Part shown: positions 1-11,675 of the stretch, piece after piece
Numbering within the stretch: the first letter of the stretch is position 1
Layout: the number at the start of each line of letters is the position of its first letter
Source: Ectobius pallidus
Taxonomy: Eukaryota; Arthropoda; Insecta; Blattodea; Ectobiidae
NCBI GenBank assembly: GCA_964059195.1
Contig: CAXKWD010000002.1
Location: 169,824,559-169,888,558 of the forward strand
DNA length: 64,000 bases
Direction: 5' to 3'
The notes under the pieces: model-generated
The model's input: the letters and a program-made list of their open reading frames with translations, nothing else
Database searches by the model: none
Told to the model about the DNA's origin: nothing
Made by a program: the position numbers and the translations under genes

Positions 1-190
1 AAACATTTAATTTTTGGCATTTAAAATCAAAATTTTGCAAAATTCTGTCTTAGTGAGCACTTACATTATGAAACGAAGGTACTGTCAAAATTCCAAGTCC
101 CTACCTATTATAGTTTAGGCTCTGCGTTGATTCTCTGTCATTAAGTCAGTCAGTCAGTCAGTCAGGACAAGCCTTTTATATATATAGAGA
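1..190 (-). mobile_element. Helitron-like 5' end (partial, runs off window)
   Basis: Read on the minus strand, the element begins at 190 with TC in the context A|TCTCTATATATATAAAAGG, followed by a run of CTGA/TGAC units around 146-165. A 5' TC, insertion after an A and this short-repeat leader resemble Helitron leaders in arthropod genomes and the 5' ends at 19376 and 20261. The 3' end lies outside the window and no coding sequence is visible. Assignment rests on the terminus only. Confidence 0.5.
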
Positions 191-308
191 TTTCAGGGAT
201 ATGGGGGGAATCGACACCTAGCATGGATTGCATGTGACTGGCAGTGTAAACCTGCTGTGGCCAGTAGAATGTAGTCAGTGTGAGAAATAGGCCTAGCATC
301 ACAGTTCA

Positions 309-1243
309 ATGGAGCAATGCGTAAACATCAAGTTCTGTTACAAATTGGGGAAAATGGCGATGGAGACACACGGAATGTAGGTAGGAACCTACAGGAATAA
401 AGCCATGAGCAGCAATTATGTTTATCAGTGGTTCAGTGCTTTTGTGAAGGGAAGAAAATGACTGAGGATGAGCCATGTTCAGCTAGGCTTTCTCACAAGC
501 CAAACACCAGAAATAATCGAGAAAGTGCGATGAATGTTGGCACAAGACATTGCGCACTGCCATCATCCTAGATCGTGTAGGTAAGTGGAAGATCAGCTTC
601 TAATTTGTGCCACACAAGCTGATAGATGAGCTGAAAGCAAAACAGATGGAAATCTTTGGAGATTTCATTACCATGTATGACCATGATCCATCCCTTCTAC
701 AAACCAATATCACGGGGATGAGACCTGGTGCTACCAGCTCCATCCAGAATCCAAACGGCAATTGATGGAATGGTGTTCACCAATTTCCTCATAACAGAAA
801 AGAAAGTTGTTTGCAAAAGTCCAAGGTCAAATCACTGTTGATTGCTTTCTTTGACAGCAAAGACATCAACAATAAGGAATCCATTCCTGCAGGTCAAACT
901 GTTAATGCTGCATTTTACCAGCAAGTTTAAAATCAACTATTACAGTGCATGTGGTGTGTTCAGTCAGCGTTGCACAGGGCTGGAAAATGAAATCTGCAGC
1001 ACAATAATGTCTCCTCATGCACCAATTCCTTGCTCAGCGCAGGGAATCTGTGTTTCATCATTCACCGTACTCTCTTGATCTGGCTCCTGTGAACTTCTTC
1101 CTGTTTTCCTCCTTAAAGATGGTCCCCAAAGATGCATGTTTTGTGGATGTGGCAGCCATCCAAGATCGTGTAACAGCCAATTTACGACTGATTCCTAAGG
1201 AGGCCTTTGTTGACAGTTTCCAGAAGCTGTTGTCAATAGTGTA
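309..1243 (+). pseudogene. mariner-family transposase relic
   Basis: The conceptual translation begins MEQCVNIKFCYKLGK, as in the helix-turn-helix N-terminus of mariner transposases, and ends with a frame containing HHSPYSLDLAPVNFFLFSSL (about 1050-1110), the mariner motif normally read as H-PYSPDLAP-D-LF. The last catalytic Asp position of the DD34D triad reads Asn here (VNFF). Several stops and frame changes lie between the two ends, and the middle with the first two Asp residues is not readable in one frame. About 310 codons are spanned, close to the usual 340. I did not find convincing terminal inverted repeats. A dead copy. Confidence 0.72.
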
Positions 1244-1488
1244 ATGTAGCTGATGGTTACTATTTTGAAGGGCAATAAAGGAAATATGTTTGTATCATCT
1301 GTATTGTTTATTTTCTGATATCATTCACCGAACTTTCTAGACAAACATCATGCATCAAGAATTTTTAGAATTTTTTTGTGAACAGGGAGAAATAGTTACA
1401 AACTATGCAAGCATATTTGAGATAATGATATTCCTTAAAATTCCCTATGGAGTCTGACACTAAATCGATGATCATTATCCTTAGATGA

Positions 1489-1716
1489 ATGGATGGAGGA
1501 ACAGTAGAGGACAAAAATAAGTGTTCAAACATGGATCCAAAGGAAGGAGATAGGGTCCTAATCAAGTTCATCACTGTAAATGATATTAGATATTATGTTG
1601 GTCGCTTAATTAAGGTGTTAACAGTAGAGGACTGGAAATCAAATGTGTCAGGTATCTTCAGAAGAGCAATATGTTCAGATGGCTGGATTTGGAGGATAAT
1701 TAATTACAACCAAAAC
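1489..1716 (+). other. short open frame, unidentified repeat-like fragment
   Basis: A 76-codon frame with a hydrophobic stretch DRVLIKFITVNDIRYYVGRL. I do not recognise a family with confidence. The pattern of a basic/acidic linker followed by a beta-rich segment resembles accessory parts of transposon proteins, but that is a weak impression. No ribosome context, splice sites or neighbours support it as a host exon. Confidence 0.15.
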
Positions 1717-2214
1717 TGAAAGACAACTAGATCCACCAGATTTAAAAAATCTCTGCAGGTTCTTGGGGTAGGCCTACTGATGAAACCAGTAACCAGGTGA
1801 CAGGCTTCAGTTTCAGAGTAGGATTCCAAGAATATCACCTGTGTTTTCTTGTCAGAATCAGGACTCAAATTTGTAATTTTTATGGTCTATTCTGTACGAA
1901 TTGTGTTTCCAACCTCATTGATAAATCAAATGTAAAAAAAGTTGAAAGTGTCAGATTAATACAAGTTAGTTCTTGCTAATTGATTTTCTTCTAATTTTAG
2001 AAATAGCATTGATTACCTCATATCCACATTGAAAGACATTTTTCCTGTGATAAAATTCTTCCTCTATTCAGTGTCATGTCTGAAACCAGCTGGTCATGCA
2101 TGGTCTCGTTGTGTCTGTTATAAATATACGAGTGTCCAACTCCAGATTTCAGTTGTTAAGTCAGATTCCTATAAATAATTTCTTCAGTTGATACCATGTG
2201 TTTTAGTGGACTGA

Positions 2215-2862
2215 CAAGTTGGTTTTACAAGCACGATTCCTAATAACTGTGACAATATTAAATTACTTGGTTTTCACCTGGACTCTAAGCTTACTTGGAA
2301 GCCCCATGTTGAAAATATTTGTAAGAAAATGGCAAGAGGTATTTTTGTTCTAAGAAGAATTAAGAATTGCATTTCACTCGAAGTTTTAAGGACTGTGTAT
2401 TTTGCTCTTTTACAAAGCCATATTGTTTATGGAATATATCTCTGGGGTCACTCCAGGGAAACAAATTCGATTTTACTTTTCCAAAAAAAGGCCCTGAGGA
2501 TAACGGCAAACAAAAGTCAGAGAGAAAGCTGTAGACCTCTTTTTACTGAAATGAATATTATGACAGTTTTTAACTTATATGTATTTTATTGTATCTTATT
2601 TGTCAAGAATAATCTAGAGAGTTATACTGATATAGAAATGCATAATTATAATACAAGACATAGGGCAGATTTAAATTTACCGAAGTGTCGTTTAAATAGG
2701 TCTTATAACACTTGTTTTTATAATGGAATTAATTTATTCAACAAACTGCCTTTAAGCGTCCGTTGCTTACCCATAAATAGTTTTAAAAATTATGTATATG
2801 CATGGCTAATAAGGAGACCATTTTACTCTGTACACGAATTCCTTACTGCTGACTTTGTCTTA
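2215..2862 (+). pseudogene. non-LTR retrotransposon (Jockey/CR1-like) RT C-terminus, 5' truncated
   Basis: One frame stays open from about 2233 to 2862. It starts with the region after the RT palm (IKLLGFHLDSKLTWKPHV), continues through the thumb-like segment (VLRTVYFALLQSHIVYGI-LWG) and ends with the typical last residues of such ORF2 proteins (NKLPLSV...FKNYVYAWL...FYSVHEFL). The catalytic palm motifs lie upstream and are missing, so this is a 5'-truncated copy, as expected of target-primed insertion. A polyadenylation-like AATAAA at about 2916 and an (ATT)n tail follow directly, marking the 3' end of the element. Confidence 0.75.
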
Positions 2863-2921
2863 TAAGAACTGTTATTTTGTATATTGACGATGCCTCACCT
2901 GTATGGACATAGGCTAATAAA

Positions 2922-2922
<1 letters not shown>

Positions 2923-2960
<38 letters not shown>

Positions 2961-2975
2961 TATTATTATTATTAT
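2923..2975 (+). repeat. (ATT)n tail of the preceding LINE
   Basis: About 17 ATT units with one interruption (ATTCAT) follow a polyadenylation-like hexamer. Short-unit 3' tails of this kind are usual for insect non-LTR elements and can expand into microsatellites. Confidence 0.85.
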
Positions 2976-2979
2976 GTCA

Positions 2980-4160
2980 GCAGGTAAAAGAAGCATGTTC
3001 AGTACAAAAATGTGGGGTTATTCACCTTAAATGCATAACAAAGGTATATTTTACACAAAAATACTGCCAAAAGTGTCCAACTCCAGACTGGATGATGATA
3101 CTTGCAAATATTTTGCACCTATATCACAATGGAGGCCTCATCTTTCAGAATTTCCATGGACTTTTAATTCATGGATCCAATCCCCAATCCAATTCCAGTG
3201 GTAATATGACCTGAGGTACACTCAGCATCTAACATAAATTAGTACCACGAGTAATCTTGGGGGGTAAAGGCATAAGGCTGACATGTGAGGAATGTCTGGG
3301 AGCTTCAACCTCTAGGAATCTAAGGTAGGGAGTAATTTTACTATCTTGCATATACATAGTATAAAGAAAGTAGGCCTATTATTAAGACAAACATTCAAAA
3401 TCAAGATAACACCAGGAAAACACGTTTCATGATGCGTAGAAGCCGAAAAAAGTGTTTTTGGAATGATAGCTGCCCATCTACTTACCTATCTGTGGACAAG
3501 CACAATGGGTAAATGGTTCATTGTATTTACTTCGTTTTTTGAACTAAGGAATTTTCTGAAATTTTATTGAACTGCCCAGAATTTAGTTTTTATAACTGCA
3601 ATTTTAAAGGGAATTTTCATTAAAACTTTTTTCAAAATTTTCGTTTTTGAGAACATGGCTCAAACGATTATAACAAAAATGTATAGTCCGAATCTCTATC
3701 TATGACTAATGACATGGCTAAATCTGTTTTCTGTAAAATGAGTTAGGAAGTACTTTACTCATATCCATTTTCAATTTCTCTAGGCTATCTCCATTTGAGT
3801 GGGCAATACAAAAAACTTAGCACAGTAAAGTTGTAGGGAAAATTAAAATAACATTTTTTGTTAAATACATTTCTTTATAAAATTAATGGGTATCAAGATA
3901 AAAACGAAATAAACATGACTTAAATGTAAATTTCAGAACATACATTTTGATTAAAATATGAATGATTTTCTTTTGTTGTACATAGTACCAAGAAAACTAA
4001 AGGCTTAATCTACTTATTGTTTTGAAATGTAGTCAGTGCAGTCATAACGAACATACCAAAATCAAATAGTGCGAGGTGATATAGGCTAATAAGGAAAAGG
4101 TCCTGGATTCAAATCAAACCTCATGGCTGCCCAAATTGACTTGGGTTTCTCAAGGTTTCA
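2980..4160. other. AT-rich non-coding stretch
   Basis: No coding frame, splice pair, terminal repeats or RNA gene that I can support. Runs of A and T and short direct repeats only. The phrase pattern around 3540-3700 (repeated TTTTCAAAATTTTC-like words) resembles the right edge of the window (63640-63860) but I cannot align them with confidence. Confidence 0.5.
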
Positions 4161-4179
4161 CGGCAATCGCCGGATTTGT

Positions 4180-4460
4180 AGGGTTTGTTTATTTTCCATA
4201 ACTCATATGGATATTATAAGACTCTCATTACACCAGTTGTGACTTATGGATCGGAAACCTGGACTATGACAATAGCAGATGAGAATGTTTTACGTATTTT
4301 TGAACAAAAAGTCTTAAGAAGAATTTATGGTCCTGTAAGAGAGGATGAAGGATGGAGAATAAGAACAAATGGGGAAATAGAAAGGATTCTTAACTGTGAA
4401 GGGAGGTCAAATCCCATCCAGGGCTGTAGCACCAAGGAAGTAAGTATATGGATATTATAA
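4180..4460 (+). pseudogene. LINE fragment (RT C-terminal region)
   Basis: The frame contains LITPVVTYGSETWTM, the conserved segment that follows the RT domain in RTE-like and related LINEs, then IFEQKVLRRIYGPV and a Trp-Arg-rich stretch. Only about 90 codons survive and both ends are cut, so no catalytic motif is present. The same signature (LYGCQTW, LYGAEMW) recurs in the better copies at 5107-6135 and 57335-57982, but the sequence here is a different lineage. Confidence 0.65.
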
Positions 4461-4765
4461 TCATTTAAACTGAGTATCAGAAAAAAAGACATTACTACAC
4501 TGCACCTTTTTGATTAATTCAATTAAGGGAATTTTATTTGATCAATCGGTCTTTCCTTATTTTCTTCCTCTTTCCTTCCTGTGATAATTTCCCCAGCTTT
4601 CATCTTGCCAAAGACATTTTTAAATTCTGTTCTGTAAATGTTGTGGTTGTAATTGTTTTATTCTCTTTCATTGTTAACTTAATGATGTACTCATATGCAT
4701 TTAAATTTATAGAATAGTATCATTATTTTTTTAAATTTAAAATATATCCAATATAATTTGATGGG

Positions 4766-4986
4766 TCTATTAGCAAATCCGGCAATCTCCAATTTCATAA
4801 AAGAAAGAGATGCTAACTTCTAATGAAAGTTTAATGAATTTCTTGGTACATATTTAGTGTAGTGTGTTGCAAATATGAGTTCTTCCCTTATGTGGGAAAT
4901 ACACTTAACATGTACCAGGAAATTCATTAAACTTTCATTAGAAGTTAGCATCTCTATCTTTTGTGAAAATGGAGATTGCTAATAGA
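4766..4986. mobile_element. palindromic MITE (foldback)
   Basis: The left arm from 4767 (CTATTAGCAAATCCGGCAAT) is the reverse complement of the right arm ending at 4985, with the arms near-identical for about 85 bp around a spacer of roughly 50 bp. If the TA dinucleotides at the outer edge are the target duplication, the element starts TTAGCAA and ends TTGCTAA, which fits a Tc1/mariner-type MITE. No coding capacity. Confidence 0.8.
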
Positions 4987-5106
4987 ATCCACATTAGTAT
5001 GTTCAGGATAAATACATTGGTTTATATTTATTTCTATTAGTCCCACTTAATTCAAATCTTTTATATTTACTTTGTTTTTGGCAATAATTTTATAACTTCT
5101 GATTTA

Positions 5107-6135
5107 TGGTCTACTATAGCTCACAAATGCGTACTTCGAGCGCTGACGAACCAGGGAGTTCCAACCACTTACATCAACATCCTAGCCCAAATGTACAGAA
5201 CAAGCCAAGCGAGAGTGAGGACAGAAAGAGATGGGGAGTGGTTCCGTTTAGCAAGAGGAGTCAAACAAGGCGACCCTCTATCCCCAAAACTTTTCACTAG
5301 CCTATTAGAGAACCAATTTGCAAAGCTCAACTGGGACGACAAGTACGGTATCAACATCAATGGTGTCAGGTTGACAAACCTCAGGTTCGCAGACGATATT
5401 ATCCTGATAGCAGAATCAGCAAAAGATCTAGAAGAAATGCTAAAAGACCTGGAGGCTACCAGCAAAGAGGCAGGATTGCACATGAACCCCACAAAAACTC
5501 AAGTGATGACCAACAAAGAAGAAACCCCCATCCACATCGGCACTACACATCTAACGTACACCCAAGAGTACATATATCTAGGACAAATGATCTCGTTTGG
5601 TAACTGTATGGAAAAAGAAATCAAAAGACGGATCGGCTTGGCGTGGAAGAAGTTTTGGTCATTGAAGTTCTTACTGGCTGACAAAAGACTGAAGACAGCA
5701 ATGAAGTCTGCGGTCCTAGAGAAATGTGTGGTTCCAGTACTGCTCTATGGGTGCCAAACATGGGCGCTTACTGCAAAACAGCGGCAAGCATTACAGGTAT
5801 GCCAGCGCAAAATGGAGCGATTTATCCTCCACATCTCATTAAAGGACAAAATCCGCAACACAGAAATCAGGAAAAGAACAGGTATGAAGGATGTGGCAAA
5901 TACAGCGGAACAGTTGAAATGGAGGTGGGGAGGCCATGTGATGAGAATGAACCAACGAAAATGGGCACAAAAAGCTACAATTTGGGACCCCAGAACAGGC
6001 TGGAGAAGTGTGGGGAGGCAAAAGACCAGATGGGAGGACGACTTCATCAAATCATCAGGAAGACTATGGTCTCGAGTAGCGAGGAATAGAAAAGAGTGGA
6101 AGAAAATGGGAGAAACCTCCACCCCAAGTGACTAG
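5107..6135 (+). pseudogene. RTE-clade LINE reverse transcriptase, 5' truncated
   Basis: A single frame of at least 340 codons covers the second half of an RTE-type ORF2. It shows the RT segment VKQGDPLSPKLF, the catalytic LRFADDIILIAE (YADD-type box, here FADD), LGQMISFG, LLYGCQTWALT and a C-terminal tail with WGGHVMRM and GRQKTRWEDD. The endonuclease and the start of the RT domain are missing, so it cannot move by itself, but the surviving frame has no stop, which suggests a fairly recent insertion. The 3' non-coding region (GGAGGCCATTGCCCTT) and an ATTT-rich tail at 6257-6290 match, in opposite orientation, the tail of the copy at 54572-56210, so the two belong to one family. Confidence 0.88.
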
Positions 6136-6256
6136 TGGAAATACAGAAGCAATCCAACCATGCACAAAAACTCTCGCTAGGATTAGCTCACCTAACGAGA
6201 GGTATAGGAGCTTGCCCTGCAATCCGCAGGAGGCCATTGCCCTTTGGGATGTCTAG

Positions 6257-6291
6257 GCTAATTTTATTTATTATTTATTTATTTATTATAG
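6257..6291 (+). repeat. (TTTA/TTAT)n tail of the RTE element
   Basis: TTTATTTATTATTTATTTATTTATTATA directly follows the RTE 3' non-coding region; it is the short-unit 3' tail of that LINE. Confidence 0.75.
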
Positions 6292-6299
6292 CTGGTACT

Positions 6300-8170
6300 G
6301 TGGTTTTACAATTTATTGCTGTTTCGTGTGGTTATGTGGTTTGTCAGTTGTCTATAAAAGATGCTGCCAACTCATTAATTGCAGTCCGCCATGCTGACAA
6401 TGCAGCCCACTGTTACATTGACTGCAGTTTGTACCACAATGGAACATGTTACATTAAAATTAATTCTACAACTCACTTTCTTAACAAATTTTGTACAGAC
6501 AGTCTAAATATTGAATAATACTAACTACATAGTTAAGCACGCAGAGTGGAGTATTGTATAATATGACCACTTAATTCTATAACCACTGGATATTAAATAT
6601 AAAAAAAATACACTGGTAAAACACAAGTTTCTATACTACAAGAACAGTTGGCGACCTTAGTCATGTCAGACGATTTCACAGTAGCCTACCTGTTTCAGAG
6701 AAATTTATTGTGGAATATTAAGATTTTCTAATATTTAAGCTTTTTTTGTGTACAATCATTGCTCAAAAAGAATTCTTTCATTGTGGGAGGGAATAAATTT
6801 AGTGGAATGGATGATTTACTTGGACAAATAAAATTTATTGACTGATGTGCACACCCACTCAAAATATCCACCTGCCGCCATATTATTATTATTGTTATTT
6901 TATTATTAATTGCAAGAATGTACTTTATGAGAATGGTGGGGAACAGGAAAATGTCTGTCCATCTGTCTGTATGTGTAATAACTCAAATACACTTTATCAG
7001 ATTTTCATGAAACTTGGTATATACATTTACAACACCCATGGGAAGAAGCCTATTGCCATTGGACCAAATTGATTCCTGCCTTGTTTTGTGCCTATTTTAT
7101 GGTAATATGTTAGAAATAATTTATCAAATGCAAATCAGTTCTCATGGCAACATATTATTTTACAGTGTTCATATACGGCTTTGGAAGTTGCAATACAGGT
7201 AGCTTTGACAAATAACAGTACCATACTTGCATATTCCTTCACATTTACTTATCAAACTAAACCTTTGTTCTTCCATAAGCCCTGCTTAATGAATTGATCT
7301 GGAGCTTAACTCAGAAATCAATTAAAAAAAAATATATATATTTTCTGCATATCATAATTGCAATTATCACTGATTAAACATAAGCATTCTGGCACTTTGT
7401 TACATTAGTTTACCTGATATTATTATTGTTATTAATATTATTATTTCACAGCAAAAGCATTGTAGATAAAAATTGGCCTTGATACCCAATAATAGCTATT
7501 TATGTATCAAGTACTCAAAATGAGACTTTAGCGGATGAATCTAGTATTGCAGCTGAAGCATAAGCTGAGGCTGAATTGCTGGATGAGTCTACTAAAGTTT
7601 TTGTGTATGTGGTGCACACAATATTTTTAGTAAACATTCTGCAATTTTACTATTAATGAACTCAGTTTTTCAGTTATTTTCAATGATTCTGGGTAAAGAA
7701 AGCAAAGATAATGGTGATTGTATCAGTAGGGCATGTTTATAAACTTCGCTTGCTGTGGATTGTTTCTTTTCCTTAAAACAATTTTTAAAGACATCGTTAT
7801 GATAACAATGTTGATTAATTTAAACTAAATTTATTTACCTCAATTGAAATTACACGTCATTTTTAATATATTTTCTGCAACAAAACTTATTATGCCTTGT
7901 TAAATTAAGCAATCGTACAAGAGGCTCATCTGAAGCCATTCCTTTCAATTAGCATTGGTGGTCTAGGGGACTAAAGATATGGTGGAAGTCATAAAATTTA
8001 TAAAGTTATTATTATCAAATTTATTTATTAAATTCAAGATTTCTAAATGACAAGGTTTACTAAGGTTGTTAATAGACAATGAACAATAAAACCCTTAACA
8101 TATAAAATTGAACTTAACTGGGAGACGCTGTAGAGCCATCTAGGTGCAATAGTTGGAACTACGTCCACTA
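6300..8170. other. non-coding stretch with one Helitron-like phrase
   Basis: No supportable gene. Around 6955-7030 the words GTCTGTCCATCTGTCTGTATGTG and TTTTCATGAAACTTGGTAT resemble the leader region of the Helitrons at 19376-21418, which suggests a further, strongly decayed copy. An AT-rich ATT run lies at 6880-6905. Confidence 0.4.
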
Positions 8171-8178
8171 GGGGTTAC

Positions 8179-9121
8179 TGTTGATGATGTTAGCATCTTT
8201 TTATTATTTAATAACTATATTATCTTGACTGTTTAACAATTTACCGTATTTTACGGACCATAAGACGCTCCAGACCATAAGCCGCACCTTCATTTTAGGA
8301 TGGAAATATAAAGGAAAAAAAGTTAATGAGATTCTAAACGAAATATTTTAAAGGGAACAAAATACTTCATTACATAAGCAAATTATAACCTTGTACAATG
8401 GAATAGGTGTAAATCACTTCTAATTTAAAACCTGCGTTGTACGGAAATCTCTTCTTCACAGATGGGATCGCATAAATTTTAACAACTGAAGAACTGATTT
8501 CTCATGAAAGACTGAAAATCCTTTTACACCCTTTAACCCTCAATTCAGCATACGGTAAGTGTAACGGGACAAGGCTATTTAGAGGCCATTGTATTCATTT
8601 AAACCACCCGGCGGAGACAACTCCTTTTGTATAAAAGAACTCAACATTCCTTTCTTTTCACATTGTATAGGCTACCTGGCTTCCAGCTACCCTCATTTTA
8701 TAATTTTAAAAGTGCAGTGATGTACAGTCTGTGCTAAAATTTGTAACTGTCTTATCGTTTACAACACTTTGTGTATAACTATGGTATTCCAACAATATTT
8801 ACCATAATTTTAATCTTTTTAGTGTCCTTCGGACCATTAGACACACCCAACTTTCAGGGCTCTGTTTTCAAAGTAAAAAAGTGCGTCTTATGGTCCGTAA
8901 AATACGGTAATAACATAACCTGTCTTTCTGTTCGCCCTGCGATGTGTGTCTGTTTAGCTAAGGCTCTGCTTTTGTTTTGGAACACCCAAGCCCCCACACG
9001 GTAAAACTTATAACCTAGCAGTAACCATCATATTCTTGTAAGTTTATAACTAACCAGTGATGCTAAATAAACCAAAGGACGCTACTATAGAAAATGTTTG
9101 TTTTATTGAATATTACCAACG
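8179..9121 (+). repeat. 5' LTR of the copia element, split by a MITE
   Basis: The left part (8179-8243) and right part (8908-9121) together align with the 3' LTR at 13241-13517 at high identity, including CCTGCGATGTGTGTCTGTTT and the AAATAAACC polyadenylation-like site. The last base differs from the 3' LTR (G instead of A). Confidence 0.92.
8244..8907. mobile_element. TA-flanked MITE inserted in the 5' LTR
   Basis: Terminal inverted repeats of at least 25 bp start CCGTATTTTACGGACCAT and are identical at both ends. TA dinucleotides at 8242-8243 and 8908-8909 are the target duplication, and the uninterrupted 3' LTR shows the empty site. The first 13 bases of the repeat are themselves close to a palindrome. 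No coding frame. TA duplication points to the Tc1/mariner/pogo superfamily. Confidence 0.92.
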
Positions 9122-9136
9122 GGTTATGTGCCCAGG
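9122..9136 (+). promoter_or_regulatory. primer binding site (initiator Met tRNA type)
   Basis: GGTTATGTGCCCAGG directly after the 5' LTR is complementary, with one mismatch, to the anticodon-stem region of initiator Met tRNA. Priming by this internal half-tRNA is a known copia feature, and the location agrees. Confidence 0.8.
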
Positions 9137-9257
9137 TGCGCATTGAAATAAACTGCGTAATTGGATGAATTAAACAAAGTGTTTTAGTATGATCTGTTTG
9201 ACAAAAAATTCTGAAGAGCTTTGTTTAAGGTTAAGGCCACATGTACTTGTACTTACC

Positions 9258-10058
9258 ATGGATTCAACCAGGATATTTAACATTAGTCTTCAGGAAGGAA
9301 AAGTAAACTGGAACACGTGGAGATACAAAATGAGCATCTGTCTATGAGGGATCCCTGGAGCAATGGACATTATTGAAGGCAGGTTAGTGAAGCCAAGTGC
9401 ACCTTCTGATGACGCAACCGCTGCAATGGTGGCTAAGTATCAGATTGAACTTGATACTTGTAATAAGGCTGATAGCCACACATTGAATGTGTTAACCACT
9501 AACATGTTGGAAGGTACGTTGTAAAAGACCATGCGTCTCACATCCACCCGGGAAGTGTGGTTAGACCTCCAGAAACTCTTTGATGGTGTCTCTTAAGATA
9601 AAGTTTACAACTTGTGCCTGCAATTCTTCAGCTGCAAAAAGGCAGATGAAGATGACATCATGACGCATGTTTCCAAATTACAGACACTGTGGAGCGATTT
9701 AAAGCAGGAAATGTCAAGAGACATTGAAATTAATTCAGACTTGCCAGATGTATTTATGATTTGTAAAATTTTAGGCACACTGCCAGAAGAAAAATTCTCA
9801 TTCAAGTCCAGCTGGATGTTGATGTCAAACACCAACAGGACCATTGACAACTTGACCAATCAGATGTGTTCGTACAAGAGAGCTCTCAGAGGCAAAGAAA
9901 ACTCACCTCAACAAGAAGCACTCTTCTCGGATTCATTGAAGCAGCAAGCCCAACAGTCCAACTCCCTGCAGCACAATCTCCAAAAGAACAGTAAAAGGAA
10001 ACTGTTCTGTCCTTACTGCAAGAAGCCTAGTCATACTATCAAAGTATGTAGGAAATGA
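9258..10058 (+). pseudogene. copia gag
   Basis: The frame from ATG at 9258 reads an N-terminal gag region with the Trp-rich segment KVNWNTWRYKM, interrupted by three in-frame stops before about 9600. The remainder from 9612 is open to the stop at 10056. It ends with a CCHC zinc knuckle, CPYCKKPSHTIKVC (about 10009-10050), as in copia nucleocapsids. It encodes the particle-forming protein in an intact element; here the stops prevent that. Confidence 0.85.
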
Positions 10059-10124
10059 ATCGCCGATGGAAAACCAGCCAAGCCCAGCAACTTAGAAAAA
10101 CCAGACAAGGGTGCAAACATTATT

Positions 10125-11675
10125 TTGGTTACTGTAACCTCAACTGTGATGAGCTCAGAGTGCAACTCTGATGATTGGTTTGTAGACAATGGAGCAACGA
10201 GCCACGTCTCTAATAACAGGAATATTTTTAGGAGATTTGAACCAGTTTCTATGGATCACACAGTAACCACAGTAAATGGTACAAAGGTCATGGCTATTGG
10301 AAAAGGTGAAATTGACATCGAAGCAGTGGTTGACGGCAAGTGGCACAAGCTTGCGTTGGCTGATGTATGGTGTGTTCCTGGGATCCAGAGAAATCTATTC
10401 TCAGTCCTTGCTGCCCAAGACAAAAGGAAGGACATCAGATTCATCTCATCTCCAGAGATATGCAATTTCAAAGTCAATGACAAAGTGAGATTAGTCGGAG
10501 TTCGTGAGTGGTTCAGTGGACTCTACAAGCTGAACGTGAGAGTGTTAACAACATTTCACTCAAGGAAGTCAACGCAATAGGAAAAGATTACCTTCTTCAA
10601 CTTTACCATGAACGATTCGGACATCAGAACAAGCGACACATGAAATCCCTTCTGAACAAAGAGTTGGGAATTCACGTCCAAGTGGACAGTGAACTATGTG
10701 AAGGCTGCGACTATGGCAAGGCCCATCGTCTGCCTTTTGGAATGAGGCCTGGGACAACAGAACCGGGAGAGCAGATTCACATAGATGTCTGCGGTCCATT
10801 CCAGCATGAGTCAATGTCAGGATACAAGTATTTTTTCCTGTTCAAGGATGATTACACAAAGTTCAGGACTTCCTACTTCCTGCGAGAAAAGTCTGAAGTT
10901 GTACAGAAGCTTTCGCAATTTTTTGCAGAAGTAAAAACTCTCAGACACAAAATCAGGGAGGTGCTGAGTGATAATAGAAAAGAATTCGACAACAAGGATG
11001 TCAGGAAAATCTTGCAGAAAGAAGGAATATTTCAATGCCTCATGATGCCATACACTCCAGAACAAAATGGATCCAGGGAAAGAGAAAACCACACTGTTGT
11101 TGAAGCTGCTCGAGCAATGAAGCATGCTCATGGAAAAATTCTACAGCCACTTTGGGCCGAGATGATCCGCATAGCAGCCTACATTCTCAACGGGACAGGA
11201 CCTTCCCACATCGAAAAAATATCTCCCTATCAGCTATGGTATGGCAAGAAACCAGGTTTGAAACATCTTCGGGTGATCGGATCTACTTGCTATGTGCATA
11301 TTCCCAAGCAACAAAGGAAGAAGATGGATCCAAAAGGCTACCAAAGGAATCCTCATAGGATATGACCATGACGATGGCTACAGGGTCTTCTGTGAAGAGG
11401 AAGGCAAACTGATTCGATCAAGAGATGTCATTTTCGAGGAGAAAGTGTTGGAGCACAAGAAGGATGAAGATCTTCCAGGAAGTCTTGACTCCTGTGTTCA
11501 ACCTGAAGAATCAACTCCTGAGAAACATCAAATGGGCGATGAAATGCAGACTGAAGTTGAAGATAAATTCTGGGATCTGAGCTCTGAAGATGAAGGTGAG
11601 GATCAACTAGATCAGAATATACTCAACGCCCAGATGAAAGCATCAGTCGATGCCTCCGTGAGCATACATCTCTAA
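10125..11675 (+). pseudogene. copia protease and integrase
   Basis: The first frame holds the protease active site WFVDNGATSH (about 10177-10206), where the usual DSGA or DTGA reads DNGA. After a frame change near 10560 the integrase follows: an HHCC zinc domain (HERFGHQNKRH...CEGCDYGK) and the catalytic core with Asp in IHIDVCGPF, Asp in LSDNRKEF and Glu in TPEQNGSRERE, the DD35E pattern. A second frame change near 11340 leads to the C-terminal GYDHDDGYRVF segment. The order protease-integrase before reverse transcriptase is diagnostic of copia. Two frameshifts make it non-functional. Confidence 0.88.

Noticed and set aside
6135..6518. 127-codon open frame after the RTE coding region
   Set aside because: It begins in the RTE 3' non-coding region and crosses the tail repeat into flanking DNA.
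8242..8909. the MITE as part of the copia LTR
   Set aside because: The 3' LTR lacks it and shows the single TA target site.
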